Below are positions 47,758-58,144 of a stretch of 64,000 nucleotides of DNA, one piece after another. The position numbers and the translations under genes are program-made. The stretch lies in assembly GCF_900639915.1 (NCBI RefSeq), contig NZ_CAAAID010000002.1:124001-188000 (forward strand). Direction: 5' to 3'. The notes below the pieces were generated by a model, which was not told where the DNA came from, did not search any database, and saw only the letters and a program-made list of their open reading frames with translations. Numbering within the stretch: position 1 is the stretch's first letter; every line of letters begins with the position of its first letter. This stretch comes from Legionella nagasakiensis. GTDB lineage: Bacteria > Pseudomonadota > Gammaproteobacteria > Legionellales > Legionellaceae.

Positions 47758-48857
47758 TGAAGTTATATATTGGATTAATGTCGGGTACAAGCATGGATGG
47801 GATTGATGCTGCCTTGGTTGATCTAACGACCAATACCCTTGTTACTGGTATAACGTGTTCCTATAGTGAGGAAACTCGAACATTCTTACGGGCTGTTTTA
47901 TCAGGAGAAATAACTGGCATGGCGGCCCTATGCCAGTTAAACCATTTGATTGGTAAAGAGTTTGCGTTTGCTGTACAGCAATTGTTGGAAACAGCAATGA
48001 TTACCCCGCAACAAGTGATTGCTATAGGCAGCCATGGTCAAACGATTGCGCATGATGCTACCGCCAACATTCCTTATACGTTGCAATTAGGTTGCGCGCA
48101 TACGATTGCTGAGTTAACTGGCATAACGGTGGTTGCCGATTTTAGAACACGTGATTTGGTAGTAGGGGGACGGGGTGCACCATTTGCTCCGATTTATCAT
48201 CAAGTTTTATTTGGGCAGATGGATTACCCCTGTGTAATCGTGAATATTGGCGGCATTGCCAACGTTACCTTTCTTAACGCGGGAGGAAGCTGCGGCTATG
48301 ATACTGGTCCAGGTAATTGTTTGATGGATATGTGGGTGCAGAGGCATCTTGGATATTCCTACGATGAGGCAGGGCGTTGGGGAGCAACGGGGCAAGTTGT
48401 GAAGCCTTTATTGACGGCATTATTAGCCGATCCCTATTTTAAACGTTTGCCACCAAAAAGTATTGGCAAAGAATATTTTTCGGATTCATGGTTATTGAAC
48501 TATCTTGGGTCCGATTACACAAAACAGGATGTACAAGCGACCTTACTGATGCTAACTGCAACAACGATCAGTCAAGCGGTAAAGGCTGCTGATAAGCAAC
48601 CTAAACGACTTATGATTTGTGGGGGTGGTGCTCATAATACTGCTTTATGTTTGGAATTAGCCCGATTATTGCCAGACTTGATTGTTGATAGCACACAATC
48701 GGTGGGTATCGATCCCGATTTTATTGAAGCCATGATGTTTGCTTGGTTGGCAGAAAAAACATTAAGTCAGATCTCTTTGGATTTAAGCGGCATAACCGGT
48801 GCAAATAAACCAGTTATATTAGGTGCAGTGTATTACTCTTCTCAGGCTAAAGGATGA
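47754..48857 (+). CDS. anmK: Anhydro-N-acetylmuramic acid kinase
   Basis: The 367-residue kinase opens and phosphorylates anhydro-MurNAc during cell-wall recycling. It shows LMSGTSMDGIDAALVDL, GSHGQTIAHDA, FRTRDLVVGGRGAPFAP, IVNIGGIANVTFL and YDTGPGNCLMD. ATG 47754 overlaps the tatD stop (ATGA); ATG 47757 directly follows. It ends a chain of six overlapping or close genes from mltG. Confidence 0.96.
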   Translation: MMKLYIGLMSGTSMDGIDAALVDLTTNTLVTGITCSYSEETRTFLRAVLSGEITGMAALCQLNHLIGKEFAFAVQQLLETAMITPQQVIAIGSHGQTIAHDATANIPYTLQLGCAHTIAELTGITVVADFRTRDLVVGGRGAPFAPIYHQVLFGQMDYPCVIVNIGGIANVTFLNAGGSCGYDTGPGNCLMDMWVQRHLGYSYDEAGRWGATGQVVKPLLTALLADPYFKRLPPKSIGKEYFSDSWLLNYLGSDYTKQDVQATLLMLTATTISQAVKAADKQPKRLMICGGGAHNTALCLELARLLPDLIVDSTQSVGIDPDFIEAMMFAWLAEKTLSQISLDLSGITGANKPVILGAVYYSSQAKG

Positions 48858-48947
48858 TGATGGCGGCTTGCAATGTTCATATCGGCCATTGACAAATACC
48901 CCTCCCATTGGGTTTAATGACTTTTTTTCATAAATTATGATATTAAC

Positions 48948-50231
48948 TTGAGCACCTATCATCTGCCATCCTCACAACATAGCCTGTTGAAAGCGTATGC
49001 TATATTTTTCTTGGCGGCATCGTTTTATCTGTATGAGTTTATTCTGCAAGTAGCACCCAGTGTCATGGCCAATTCCATGATGAAAACGTTTCATGTCACT
49101 GCTGAAGGATTTGGTGTGATCTCGGCTTTTTATTTTTATGCTTACGCGCCAATGCAGCTGCCTGCTGGTGTGTTATTTGACCGTTATGGACCAAGAAAAT
49201 TAATGACGTTTGCATTGATGTTGTGTGCGTTTGGATCTTTTTTCTTTGCTTCTACCGACAGTGTTTTTACAGCTTCCATAGGGCGTTTTCTCATTGGCAT
49301 TGGATCGGCCTTTTCCTTTATTGGAGTACTGGTTTTATTATCACGGTGGTTTCCTCCGCAATATTTTGCCATTTTAGCAGGGATCGCTCAGTTAATGAGC
49401 TCGGTGGGGGCTATGTTTGGCGAAGTGCCATTGGCCTCGTTGATAGAACAAGTTGGCTGGCGGCAGGCAAGCTTTATTCTTGCCATTGTCGGTTTTGTTC
49501 TAGCTTTATTGCTTTGGTTGTTTATTCGTGATTATCCTCACCAACCAACACAATCATTACCTACGCAGCGTTTCCGCGATGAATGGAAGCGTCTAAGAGA
49601 AGTGTGTCGATGCTCTTATACCTGGTTGACTGGAGCGTATGCTTTCTCTATTTGGACACCGATTGCTGTGTTTGCTGCCCTTTGGGGCGTGCCTTACTTG
49701 CAGGAAAAATATCAAGTCAGTGTGGTGGTTGCTTCTGGCATGTGCAGTATGATTTGGTTAGGTATAGGGATAGGCAGTCCGTTATTAGGTTGGATCAGTG
49801 ATCGTTTTAACAGCAGGCGTTTAGCTCTAAGCATCAGTGCAATTTTTGGCTTATCGGCCACATTAATTATATTGTATGTTCCTTATGTGTCGGTTAGCTG
49901 GGTTTATGCAGTATTGTTTATGCTTGGTTTAGGGGCTGGAGGACAGACGGTTAGTTTTGCCGTGGTGAAAGATAATAATCCAGCCCATTTGGTTGGAACA
50001 GCCTGTGGTTTTAATAACTTGTCTGTATTACTGGGGGGAGCTATTTTTCAACCATTGGTAGGTGTTATTTTACATCGTAGCGAGAGCTTGCGAGTAGTCC
50101 ATGATATATCAGTCTATACGATTGGCAGTTACCAAAAAGCGTTAATGGTTATGCCATGCTGTTACCTTGCCAGTCTAATTCTTGCATTATTCTTAATCAA
50201 AGAATCACACCCCGGTCGAAAGATGAGATAA
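48948..50231 (+). CDS. MFS transporter of the Pht/organic-acid-type group
   Basis: The 427-residue, 12-helix MFS carrier starts with FFLAASFYLYEFILQVAPSVM and has the loop-2 motif LFDRYGPRKLMT, RFLIGIGSAFSFIGVLVLLSRWFP and a central cytoplasmic loop. The style resembles the phagosomal transporters (Pht) of Legionella, which bring in nutrients from the vacuole; that is an impression only. The start is uncertain: TTG 48948 has no good ribosome binding site and no early in-frame ATG exists. Substrate unknown. Confidence 0.85.
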   Translation: MSTYHLPSSQHSLLKAYAIFFLAASFYLYEFILQVAPSVMANSMMKTFHVTAEGFGVISAFYFYAYAPMQLPAGVLFDRYGPRKLMTFALMLCAFGSFFFASTDSVFTASIGRFLIGIGSAFSFIGVLVLLSRWFPPQYFAILAGIAQLMSSVGAMFGEVPLASLIEQVGWRQASFILAIVGFVLALLLWLFIRDYPHQPTQSLPTQRFRDEWKRLREVCRCSYTWLTGAYAFSIWTPIAVFAALWGVPYLQEKYQVSVVVASGMCSMIWLGIGIGSPLLGWISDRFNSRRLALSISAIFGLSATLIILYVPYVSVSWVYAVLFMLGLGAGGQTVSFAVVKDNNPAHLVGTACGFNNLSVLLGGAIFQPLVGVILHRSESLRVVHDISVYTIGSYQKALMVMPCCYLASLILALFLIKESHPGRKMR

Positions 50232-50253
50232 ATCAGAGGGTGTTAACAGGTTC

Positions 50254-51105
50254 TTAGAGCGCGTTGTCACGAGACTGTTTGGCTGCAAATTGAGCTAACT
50301 GATGTTGTTGTTTAATCATATTCAACCGTTGCAGAGCGAAAGGGTATTTGTAACTGTCTTTTGTAGGTAGCTTTGCCAAATCTTTGCCGCCTGCTTGTGC
50401 GTGGTTATGTAAAATTTGCGGCAGTGAAGTGTGTTTGCCATTTTTAAAAATATCATATAAAACTATAAAGGTGCTTGTACGTCCTGAGCCACCACGACAA
50501 TGGAAATAAACCCAGGTATTCGCAGGAATCGTTTGCACGAATTGTCTGAATGCTTTTATTTGAGCAGTGCTTGGTGAGGCATGATCTGGAATGTAAAAGC
50601 GTTTATACCCTAGATTTAATTCCTTGGCTAATTGCTGTTCGTCATAGATTGTTTCAGGTGTATATAAAATGGTCTGAGTTTTTTCTATAACGTCCTCTAA
50701 ATTTTTACGTAAGATCTTATGCAGTGTGACGTTGGTTTGCTTGGCAAGAGTCGTCAGAAGACGAGATTGCTGCGATTGAATCAAGAGCGCGGATTTGCCT
50801 TTATTACCCCAATTTTTCACTCCATACCAGCTTATAGGCAGGTCATCCACAAAGCCATGCGATTCTTGACGCAAATCGACAATAATGATGGGGGCATTGA
50901 TCTGCTTTTTAATGTTAATTAATTGCGAGCGAGTAAACTGACCACTGCCAATGACCTGTATGCCTTCTGTATTTATAATACGAAACCGTTTCGGCATAGG
51001 TGCTGAGATATCTTGATCAATCACAAGATATGGGCTGGAATCAGCGGCAAAACCCATTGCGGGAAAAAACAACAGAGCAATCAGGGCGGATAAATACGTT
51101 TTCAA
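50254..51105 (-). CDS. Secreted PTP-like phytase (cysteine phosphatase)
   Basis: The product is about 283 residues from TTG 51105, one base after the sdaA stop, giving a clean signal peptide (KTYLSALIALLFFPAMGFA). The longer form from 51138 would bury it. The catalytic loop is HCRGGSGRTS (Cys203, Arg209), and an Asp in IPDHASP is the likely acid. The early segment SGSGQFTRSQL is not exact but GQFTRSQL and VDLRQESHGFV are, matching PTP-like inositol polyphosphatases. It may release phosphate from inositol phosphates or act on host phosphoinositides. It is probably co-transcribed with sdaA. Confidence 0.88.
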   Translation of the reverse strand: MKTYLSALIALLFFPAMGFAADSSPYLVIDQDISAPMPKRFRIINTEGIQVIGSGQFTRSQLINIKKQINAPIIIVDLRQESHGFVDDLPISWYGVKNWGNKGKSALLIQSQQSRLLTTLAKQTNVTLHKILRKNLEDVIEKTQTILYTPETIYDEQQLAKELNLGYKRFYIPDHASPSTAQIKAFRQFVQTIPANTWVYFHCRGGSGRTSTFIVLYDIFKNGKHTSLPQILHNHAQAGGKDLAKLPTKDSYKYPFALQRLNMIKQQHQLAQFAAKQSRDNAL

Positions 51106-51106
51106 A

Positions 51107-52483
51107 TCAGCACTCGGGTAAATTGACTGCCAATCCACCCATCGATGTTTCTTTATAGATACTTTGCATGTCCATGCCAGTTTGTTTCATGGTTTTGATG
51201 ACTTTATCCAATGAGATTTGATGTTGGCCATCACCGATTAATGCCATACGAGAGGCGTTAACTGCTTTTACAGCACCCATGGCATTTCGTTCAATACAAG
51301 GAATTTGCACAAGTCCTAAGACCGGATCGCAAGTCATACCTAAGTGATGTTCCATGGCAATTTCGGCCGCATTCTCAATTTGCTCAATGCTGCCGCCTAA
51401 CACAGCCGTAAGCCCTGCAGCTGCCATGGAGGAAGCAACACCAACTTCTCCTTGACAGCCAACTTCAGCGCCCGAAATAGAAGCCCCTTTTTTATATAAG
51501 ATGCCGATTGCAGCAGCAGTAAGAAAATAAGTAAAAATATCCTCCTTGGATAATTTGCTGTGTGCTTCCTGGCAATATTTTAAGACAGCAGGGATAATTC
51601 CGGCAGCGCCATTTGTTGGTGCGGTAACAATTCGTCCGCCGGCAGCATTTTCTTCATTGACCGCCATGGCATAGAGGTTTAGGCGATTCATAATATCAGA
51701 TTGTTCGTAAATACTACGGACGCCTTTTTCAGCATGCAGTTTTTTATATAAGTCCGGTGCCCTTCGTTTCAAATGCAATCCACCTGGTAACATTCCATTA
51801 TGATGGCAGCCATTTTCAATGCATTCATTCATCACCTTAGCAATATCAAGAATACCGGCATGAATCGACTGATCATCACGCCAGGTTCGCTCGTTAGCCA
51901 TCATTAATTCAGCAATAGTCAGTTGATTTTTTTTGCAGTGTTCTAGTAATTGCTTGGCTGTGTCAAACGAATAAGGTAATGGGTGTTCTTTATGGACGGC
52001 TTGTGCAAATGATTCTTCTGTTGCAATAAAACCGCCGCCAATAGAATAATAAATTTGCTCCAGTAATAACTGGCCATTTTTATCGTATGCACTAAATCGC
52101 ATGCCATTACTGTGCCTGGGCAAGAGTTCTTTTTGATAAAAAATAAAATCATCGGTTTCATGAAAAGGAAGCGATTTTTTGCCGGCCAAGCAAAGGCGAT
52201 TGGATTTTAGGATTTCCTGCATGCGAGGTACCATGGTATCAGGAATGACGGTATCTGGCGATTTGCCTTCTAAGCCATTTAAAATCGCTTTATCCGTGCC
52301 ATGACCTTTGCCAGTTAGGGCTAGAGAGCCATAGAGTTCAATTTTAATGCGTTCTGTTTTCTCAAATAACCGAGTCGTTTCCAGTTGCTTTAGAAATTCA
52401 TTGGCGGCCAGCATCGGACCTACTGTGTGAGAGCTAGAAGGACCAATGCCAATAGAGAATAAATCAAACAGGCTGATGTTCAT
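51107..52483 (-). CDS. sdaA: L-serine dehydratase (iron-sulfur, single chain)
   Basis: The 458-residue enzyme converts L-serine to pyruvate and ammonia with a 4Fe-4S cluster. The N-terminus [16 protein letters not shown] is the beta-domain signature. The catalytic domain has [20 protein letters not shown] and the cluster cysteines in [28 protein letters not shown] and [10 protein letters not shown]. Serine is a main carbon source for Legionella. It overlaps or abuts the phosphatase gene downstream. Confidence 0.96.
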   Translation of the reverse strand: MNISLFDLFSIGIGPSSSHTVGPMLAANEFLKQLETTRLFEKTERIKIELYGSLALTGKGHGTDKAILNGLEGKSPDTVIPDTMVPRMQEILKSNRLCLAGKKSLPFHETDDFIFYQKELLPRHSNGMRFSAYDKNGQLLLEQIYYSIGGGFIATEESFAQAVHKEHPLPYSFDTAKQLLEHCKKNQLTIAELMMANERTWRDDQSIHAGILDIAKVMNECIENGCHHNGMLPGGLHLKRRAPDLYKKLHAEKGVRSIYEQSDIMNRLNLYAMAVNEENAAGGRIVTAPTNGAAGIIPAVLKYCQEAHSKLSKEDIFTYFLTAAAIGILYKKGASISGAEVGCQGEVGVASSMAAAGLTAVLGGSIEQIENAAEIAMEHHLGMTCDPVLGLVQIPCIERNAMGAVKAVNASRMALIGDGQHQISLDKVIKTMKQTGMDMQSIYKETSMGGLAVNLPEC

Positions 52484-52706
52484 AACACTAAACTCAACGA
52501 TTGAATTTGTTGTACATATATATTGTTATCTTAGCATACCTCCCACACTCCAAAGTAGCTCTATTGTTCATTATTTTTTGTCAAATAGGGTTTGCTGTCC
52601 GACTGATCTGTTCTGTCCTTTTTCTTGCTTATCCCTGGTACAGGAGTAAATTTGTCATTTATCCTAATTTTATCGATAATGCATGCATTTGTGCTCTGAG
52701 AAAAAT

Positions 52707-54077
52707 ATGATTATATCGGTGTATGGTGCTGGTTATGTGGGCTTAGTGTCGGCTGCTTGCTTTGCTAAACTTGGGCACGAAGTGATTTGTGCCGACATTA
52801 GTAAACAACGAATTGAGGAACTTAAAGCAGGCAAATGTCCTATCTATGAGGCTCAGCTTCCAGCGTTATTGGTGGCAGAGATGCAGGCAGGCCGTTTGCA
52901 TTTTACCTGGGATTTGGCTTACGCTGCCCAGCAAGGCAGTATCCATGTGATTGCAACGGGAACCCCTGGTTTGCCGGATGGGAGGGCTGATTTGTCGCAA
53001 GTGTTTGATGTTGTCAGTTTACTGGCACGTGAAACAAACAAAGACCTTGTTGTTGTCACAAAATCCACCGTTCCAGTAGGCACGGGAGATGAAATTGAGT
53101 CCCGGCTGCAACGAGAATTGTTAACGTTTCAAAAGCCTTATCGCAGTGAGGTCATATCCAATCCAGAATTTTTACGGGAAGGAACAGCCGTGCATGATTT
53201 TTTGCACGCTGATCGCATTATAATTGGCGGTGATGCTGCGGCGTTGCTGCCTGTACAAGCCATTTATCAACCATTAATTGAACAGGGTATTCCTCTGGTT
53301 TGCATGTCCCGCCATTCTGCGGAACTAACGAAATACGCTGCCAATACAATGCTGGCTTGTAAAATCAGTTTTATTAATCAAATAAGTCGTATTGCTGAAA
53401 AGGTCGGTGCAGACATTGATGAAGTCCGTGAAGGCATGGGGTTGGATCATCGTATAGGTCCTCATTTTCTACAAGCAGGTATTGGGTATGGAGGATCTTG
53501 CTTTCCTAAGGATGGGCGTGCGTTAATGCAAACAGCGGAGTCTCTTGGAGTAGATGTCCCGTTGCTTGCCGCAATAGAAGACATCAATTACCAACAAAAA
53601 AATTGGGTCATTGAACAGCTAAATCATCATTTTCGACATGCATTGCAAAACCGCGTGATCAGCATTTGGGGATTGTCGTTTAAGCCTGGAACGGACGATA
53701 TACGCGAAGCCAGCAGTTTGGTTATCATTAAGCACTTATTGCAGGCAGGGGCACGATTGAGAGTGTATGATCCGGTGGCAATTCCATCGGTATGGGCGTT
53801 GTTTTCAGATAATCCAGCCATAACCTGGTGTGATTCAATTGAAGAAACGCTGCTGAACGGTGTGGATGCATTGATTATTGCCACTGAGTGGCAAGTATTC
53901 AAAACCTATCCCTTGGCAAGGCTTGCCGCGGTTCTTAAAGAGGCCCCTCTTATTGATGGCCGCAATTGTTTTGCGTTGTCACAAGTAGAAACAGCAAAAA
54001 TAGCTTATTATTATTCAGTTGGCAGGCCATCTATTAAATCAGGTAAAAAATGGAAGGGTATTCACGATGCAGGTTAA
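52707..54077 (+). CDS. ugd: UDP-glucose 6-dehydrogenase
   Basis: The 456-residue NAD enzyme makes UDP-glucuronate for surface sugars. It has VYGAGYVGLVSAACFA, STVPVGTGDEI, NPEFLREGTAV, the active cysteine in GIGYGGSCFPKD, and GLSFKPGTDDIREA. ATG 52707 is chosen since the reading frame upstream adds eight residues before the Rossmann strand. It overlaps galU by 11 bases, so substrate supply and use are coupled. Confidence 0.96.
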   Translation: MIISVYGAGYVGLVSAACFAKLGHEVICADISKQRIEELKAGKCPIYEAQLPALLVAEMQAGRLHFTWDLAYAAQQGSIHVIATGTPGLPDGRADLSQVFDVVSLLARETNKDLVVVTKSTVPVGTGDEIESRLQRELLTFQKPYRSEVISNPEFLREGTAVHDFLHADRIIIGGDAAALLPVQAIYQPLIEQGIPLVCMSRHSAELTKYAANTMLACKISFINQISRIAEKVGADIDEVREGMGLDHRIGPHFLQAGIGYGGSCFPKDGRALMQTAESLGVDVPLLAAIEDINYQQKNWVIEQLNHHFRHALQNRVISIWGLSFKPGTDDIREASSLVIIKHLLQAGARLRVYDPVAIPSVWALFSDNPAITWCDSIEETLLNGVDALIIATEWQVFKTYPLARLAAVLKEAPLIDGRNCFALSQVETAKIAYYYSVGRPSIKSGKKWKGIHDAG

Positions 54078-54960
54078 AAAAGCCGTTTTTCCTGTTGCAG
54101 GCTTAGGTTCACGATTTTTGCCCGCAACAAAGGCCAATCCAAAAGAAATGTTGCCTATCGTTGATAAACCGCTTATTCAGTACGCGGTTGAAGAGGCAGT
54201 ACGAGCCGGAATATCGCACATGATTTTTATCACCAGCTCTAGCAAACGTGCGATTGAGGATCACTTTGACAATCATTTTGAGTTGGAAATGCGCTTACAG
54301 GAACAGGGTAAAGATGAATTACTTGCGTTGGTAAAAAGTATTTCCCCGCCGGGCATACAATTTACTTATGTCAGACAACATCAGCCTCTAGGTCTTGGTC
54401 ATGCGGTGCTTTGTGCAGAACATGTGGTTGGCAGTGAACCTTTTGCCGTTTTACTTGCAGATGATTTGATTGATGATTCGCAAGCACCTTGCCTGGTCGC
54501 CATGGCTGAAAATTTCAGGCAAGATGGTGACTCGGTTCTTGCTGTTCAACCAGTGCCATGGCAGGATATTCATCAATATGGCGTAGTTCGTGTTGCCGAT
54601 GCTTCGCAAAATTACTCAGTTATCCAAGCCATGGTTGAAAAACCTGCAAGAGAGCACGCGCCATCCAATCTTGCTTCAGTGGGTCGTTATATTTTTACCT
54701 CAGCGATATTCTCATGCCTTAAACAGACAAACGTCGATCATCGTGGTGAAATTCAGTTAACCGATGGTATACAGAGACTACTTACTCAGGAGAAAGTGCA
54801 CGCGTATCAATTTCATGGCAAACGTTACGATTGTGGTTCAAAATTAGGTTATTTACAGGCGACCGTTGCGTTTGGCAGGTACCATGCTGAGGTAGGTGAA
54901 GCATTTAGCAATTATTTACAGCAAATTCAGTATGAAAAAGTAGTTGGAAGTGCTCTTTGA
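54067..54960 (+). CDS. galU: UTP-glucose-1-phosphate uridylyltransferase
   Basis: The 297-residue nucleotidyltransferase makes UDP-glucose. It has FPVAGLGSRFLPATKANPKEMLP, the PLGLGHAVLCAEH segment, LLADDLIDD, and MVEKPAREHAPSN. GGAAGGG lies about nine bases before ATG 54067. It provides the substrate for ugd next door. Confidence 0.97.
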   Translation: MQVKKAVFPVAGLGSRFLPATKANPKEMLPIVDKPLIQYAVEEAVRAGISHMIFITSSSKRAIEDHFDNHFELEMRLQEQGKDELLALVKSISPPGIQFTYVRQHQPLGLGHAVLCAEHVVGSEPFAVLLADDLIDDSQAPCLVAMAENFRQDGDSVLAVQPVPWQDIHQYGVVRVADASQNYSVIQAMVEKPAREHAPSNLASVGRYIFTSAIFSCLKQTNVDHRGEIQLTDGIQRLLTQEKVHAYQFHGKRYDCGSKLGYLQATVAFGRYHAEVGEAFSNYLQQIQYEKVVGSAL

Positions 54961-55052
54961 CCTTAGGTTAACAGGTTGAGCCAGCGAATAATTCCATTTT
55001 ATGAACATCTCTGGCAAAATCCAATCTAACTTGAATAGTCCAGCGAGGCGTT

Positions 55053-55802
55053 ATGAAAATTCTAGTTGCAGTGAAGCGTGTGATTGATCCGTACGTCAAG
55101 ATACGGGTTAAATCGGATCACAGTGGGGTTGAAAACCAAAACATCAAAATGTCAATGAATCCCTTTGACGAGATTGCTGTGGAAGAAGCACTGCGGCTAC
55201 GAGAAAAAAATCTAGCGTCAGAAGTCATTCTGGTAACGGTTGGGAACGATGCCAGTCAGGAGACTTTACGCCATGGTTTAGCGCTCGGTGCTGACCGTGC
55301 CATCCTTGTGCGGACGGATGCATCCTTTGTTAGTTTAAATATTGCCAAAATTCTGCAAAAAATTGTCCTGGATACCCAACCTGAATTGGTTATGATGGGT
55401 AAGCAATCCATTGATGGTGATAATAATCAAACACCGCAAATGCTTGCCGCTTTACTTGGCTGGCCACAGGCAACTTATGCCTCAGAACTATCGTGCAAGT
55501 CAAACCAGTTGCAAGTGACTAGAGAAATTGATGGTGGATTGGAGACGCTTCAGTTGCAACTGCCAGCAGTTGTCAGCACGGATCTTCGCTTGAATGAGCC
55601 GCGTTATGCTAGTTTACCCAATATTATGAAGGCTAAGCAAAAGCCGCTGGAAATGATTGACCTTGATGCATTGAATCTAAGTTTAAAGATTCATACTCAA
55701 GTGTTAAGTGTCACCCCTCCACCGGCAAGAAGAAGTGGAATCAAAGTAAGTTCTGTAGAGGAATTGATTGATAAACTACAACATGAAGCCAAAGTGCTTT
55801 AA
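55053..55802 (+). CDS. etfB: Electron transfer flavoprotein subunit beta
   Basis: The 249-residue subunit binds AMP and pairs with EtfA to carry electrons from acyl-CoA dehydrogenases to the quinone pool. It shows KILVAVKRVIDPYVKIRVK, MSMNPFDEIAVEEALRL, LALGADRAILV, MGKQSIDGDNNQTPQMLAALLGWP (spread over about 110-133), and LRLNEPRYASLPNIMKAKQKP. GAGG precedes the start; etfA follows 14 bases later. Confidence 0.97.
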   Translation: MKILVAVKRVIDPYVKIRVKSDHSGVENQNIKMSMNPFDEIAVEEALRLREKNLASEVILVTVGNDASQETLRHGLALGADRAILVRTDASFVSLNIAKILQKIVLDTQPELVMMGKQSIDGDNNQTPQMLAALLGWPQATYASELSCKSNQLQVTREIDGGLETLQLQLPAVVSTDLRLNEPRYASLPNIMKAKQKPLEMIDLDALNLSLKIHTQVLSVTPPPARRSGIKVSSVEELIDKLQHEAKVL

Positions 55803-55816
55803 GGGAGGATAAGACG

Positions 55817-56749
55817 GTGAGTGCTTTAATTCTTGTTGAACACGATAATCAACTAATTCATCCTTCCACCCGCCATGTATTGGCAGCGGCGTTGCAATTA
55901 ACTGAAAAACCAGTGTTGCTGGTGGTTGGCTATCATTGTCAATCCGTGGTGGAACAAGCCGCAATACTGAACGGCGTGAGTGGAGTTTGGCAGGTCGATC
56001 ATGCATGTTATGAGCATCCCTTGGCTGAGAACGTCGGAACATTGGTGGCAGAACTGGCTTCTTCATTCACTTATATTTTATCTGCATCCTCAACGTATGG
56101 TAAAAATATATTGCCTCGTGTTGCAGCCTTGTTGGATGTTGCTCAGGTGTCCGATGTTACTCGTATTGTAAGTCCTGATACATTTGAACATCCGATTTAC
56201 GCGGGAAATACTATAGAGACCGTGAAACTATTAGATGAGAAAAAAGTTTTAACCATTCGAACAACGGCGTTTGATGCAGTGATTGATGAGCAGACCGCTT
56301 GTTGTGTTGAAACGATTGAAAAAGTATATCAACCAATGAATTCTGTGTTTATTAGTCATGAGTTAAGTCAATCTTCTAGGCCAGAATTAAGCGGTGCTAA
56401 GGTCATCGTTTCTGGTGGGCGTGGTTTGCAAAGTGCAGAAAAGTTCAAACTAATTGAGGAATTAGCCGATGTTCTAGGGGCGGCGGTTGGCGCATCAAGA
56501 GCTGCGGTAGATGCCGGTTTTGTGCCTAATGATTATCAAGTTGGCCAAACAGGAAAAGTGGTGGCACCAATGCTTTATATTGCGGTGGGAATTTCTGGTG
56601 CCGTACAGCACTTGGCTGGCATGAAAGACTCCAAGGTCATTGTTGCTATTAATAAAGATGAAGATGCCCCTATTTTTCAAGTCGCTGATTATGGCTTGGT
56701 GGGCGATCTATTTGAAGTCGTGCCTCAGCTGATCGCTCAATTAAAGTGA
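55817..56749 (+). CDS. etfA: Electron transfer flavoprotein subunit alpha
   Basis: The 310-residue FAD-binding subunit has the C-terminal ETF signature: [43 protein letters not shown] (spread over about 220-249), [21 protein letters not shown], and [15 protein letters not shown]. It starts at GTG 55817 with GGGAGG eight bases before. Confidence 0.97.
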   Translation: MSALILVEHDNQLIHPSTRHVLAAALQLTEKPVLLVVGYHCQSVVEQAAILNGVSGVWQVDHACYEHPLAENVGTLVAELASSFTYILSASSTYGKNILPRVAALLDVAQVSDVTRIVSPDTFEHPIYAGNTIETVKLLDEKKVLTIRTTAFDAVIDEQTACCVETIEKVYQPMNSVFISHELSQSSRPELSGAKVIVSGGRGLQSAEKFKLIEELADVLGAAVGASRAAVDAGFVPNDYQVGQTGKVVAPMLYIAVGISGAVQHLAGMKDSKVIVAINKDEDAPIFQVADYGLVGDLFEVVPQLIAQLK

Positions 56750-56790
56750 GATGGCTTGACTTATTTATTTGTGTCTCTATAAAAAGCGTC

Positions 56791-56848
56791 GTGTAAATTC
56801 TTCCTTTATTAAAGGAAATGGGAGGGATCACCTATGTTGTGTAAATTC
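56791..56848 (+). promoter_or_regulatory. Direct repeats flanking a hairpin upstream of ald
   Basis: GTGTAAATTC occurs at 56791-56800 and 56839-56848. Between them TTCCTTT (56801-56807) pairs with AAAGGAA (56811-56817). This may be a regulator site for ald or the end of the etf transcript; sequence only. Confidence 0.35.
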
Positions 56849-56894
56849 CTCTCTTGTAATCATTAATGTATTTTTTAAAAAATAGGAGTATGTA

Positions 56895-58013
56895 ATGTTA
56901 GTTGGCGTGCCAAAAGAAATTAAACCACAAGAGAACCGGGTTGGACTTGTTCCTGCGAGCGTTCGCGAGGTTGTCCGAGTTGGCGGCCAGGTTTTAGTAG
57001 AAAAAAATGCTGGAATAGGCATCGGTATTACAGATGAACAATACCAGATGGCGGGCGCTGAAATTGTCGACACCGCAGATGAATTATTTTCCAGAGCAGA
57101 TTTAATTGTCAAAGTAAAAGAGCCACAGCCGGTGGAGTGTCGACGTTTACATGAAGGCCAGACGTTATTTACTTATTTGCATTTGGCGCCGGATCCTCAA
57201 CAGGCTCGCTTGCTTAAAGAATCGGGAGTAACTGCCATTGCCTATGAAACGGTGACTCAAAATGATGGTGGTTTACCTTTGTTGACCCCTATGTCGCAAG
57301 TAGCAGGACGTATGTCCATTCAAGCCGGAGCCCATTGCCTAGAGATGGCTCAAGGGGGTAGTGGGGTATTATTAGGTGGCGTGCCAGGTGTGTCACCTGC
57401 CGATGTTGTCGTGATTGGTGGTGGCGTGGTTGGAACAAATGCAGTGCGTATGGCCATGGGTATGGAAGCACATGTAACGGTCATTGATAAATCATTACAG
57501 CGCTTGCGCGAGCTTGATTTTCAATTTGGTTCTAAATTAAATACGATTTATGCAACCGCTGAAGCACTTGAGCAGTATGTCACTTCTGCCGATTTGGTGA
57601 TTGGAGCCGTCTTGGTGCCGGGAGCCGCTGCTCCTAAACTCGTGACTCGTATGATGTTGCAAGCCATGCGGCCTGGTTCTGTGGTTGTGGATGTAGCCAT
57701 TGATCAAGGCGGATGTTTTGAAACCAGTCGACCTACTACACATCATGAACCAACTTATGTAGAAGAAGATGTTGTGCATTACTGTGTAGCCAATATGCCA
57801 GGTGCTGTACCCAGAACTTCGACGTTTGCTTTAAATAATGCCACGTTGCCCTTTGTTTTGAGTTTGGTGAGTAAAGGAGTAAAGTTGGCTTTATTGAGCG
57901 ATGGCCATTTACTGAATGGCTTAAATGTTCATAAAGGCATGATTACCCATGAGGCAGTAGCGCGTGAATTGGGCTATGACTACATTACCGCAACGGATGC
58001 GCTCGCCAGTTAG
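56895..58013 (+). CDS. ald: Alanine dehydrogenase
   Basis: The 372-residue NAD enzyme converts L-alanine to pyruvate and ammonia. It shows [37 protein letters not shown], the Rossmann [19 protein letters not shown] and [19 protein letters not shown]. The MSQVAGRMS segment is typical. GGAG precedes the start. It is monocistronic, with a hairpin after it. Confidence 0.97.
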   Translation: MLVGVPKEIKPQENRVGLVPASVREVVRVGGQVLVEKNAGIGIGITDEQYQMAGAEIVDTADELFSRADLIVKVKEPQPVECRRLHEGQTLFTYLHLAPDPQQARLLKESGVTAIAYETVTQNDGGLPLLTPMSQVAGRMSIQAGAHCLEMAQGGSGVLLGGVPGVSPADVVVIGGGVVGTNAVRMAMGMEAHVTVIDKSLQRLRELDFQFGSKLNTIYATAEALEQYVTSADLVIGAVLVPGAAAPKLVTRMMLQAMRPGSVVVDVAIDQGGCFETSRPTTHHEPTYVEEDVVHYCVANMPGAVPRTSTFALNNATLPFVLSLVSKGVKLALLSDGHLLNGLNVHKGMITHEAVARELGYDYITATDALAS

Positions 58014-58019
58014 ATAAGA

Positions 58020-58105
58020 GCTACATTGTAGCCCGGATAGTGCAAAGGCACTTAAAGCACCCATTCAAGCCTGGTTAACAGATGGGTGTTAACCAGGCTA
58101 CAGTG
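58020..58105. repeat. REP-like palindrome between convergent ald and mrcA
   Basis: Outer arms ACATTGTAGCCCGG and the near-complementary CCAGGCTACAGTGT enclose the strong inner hairpin. The GTAGCCCGG...GGCTAC style resembles bacterial REP or small dispersed repeats. It may double as a terminator. Confidence 0.5.
58068..58099. terminator. 13-bp perfect hairpin, likely bidirectional terminator
   Basis: AGCCTGGTTAACA (58068-58080) pairs with 58087-58099 around a six-base loop. It is 55 bases after the ald stop and 46 before the mrcA stop. No strong U-run follows. Confidence 0.55.
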
Positions 58106-58144
58106 TCGAGCGATATCCAGGAATTGGTGTTATCCAGGTATTAT

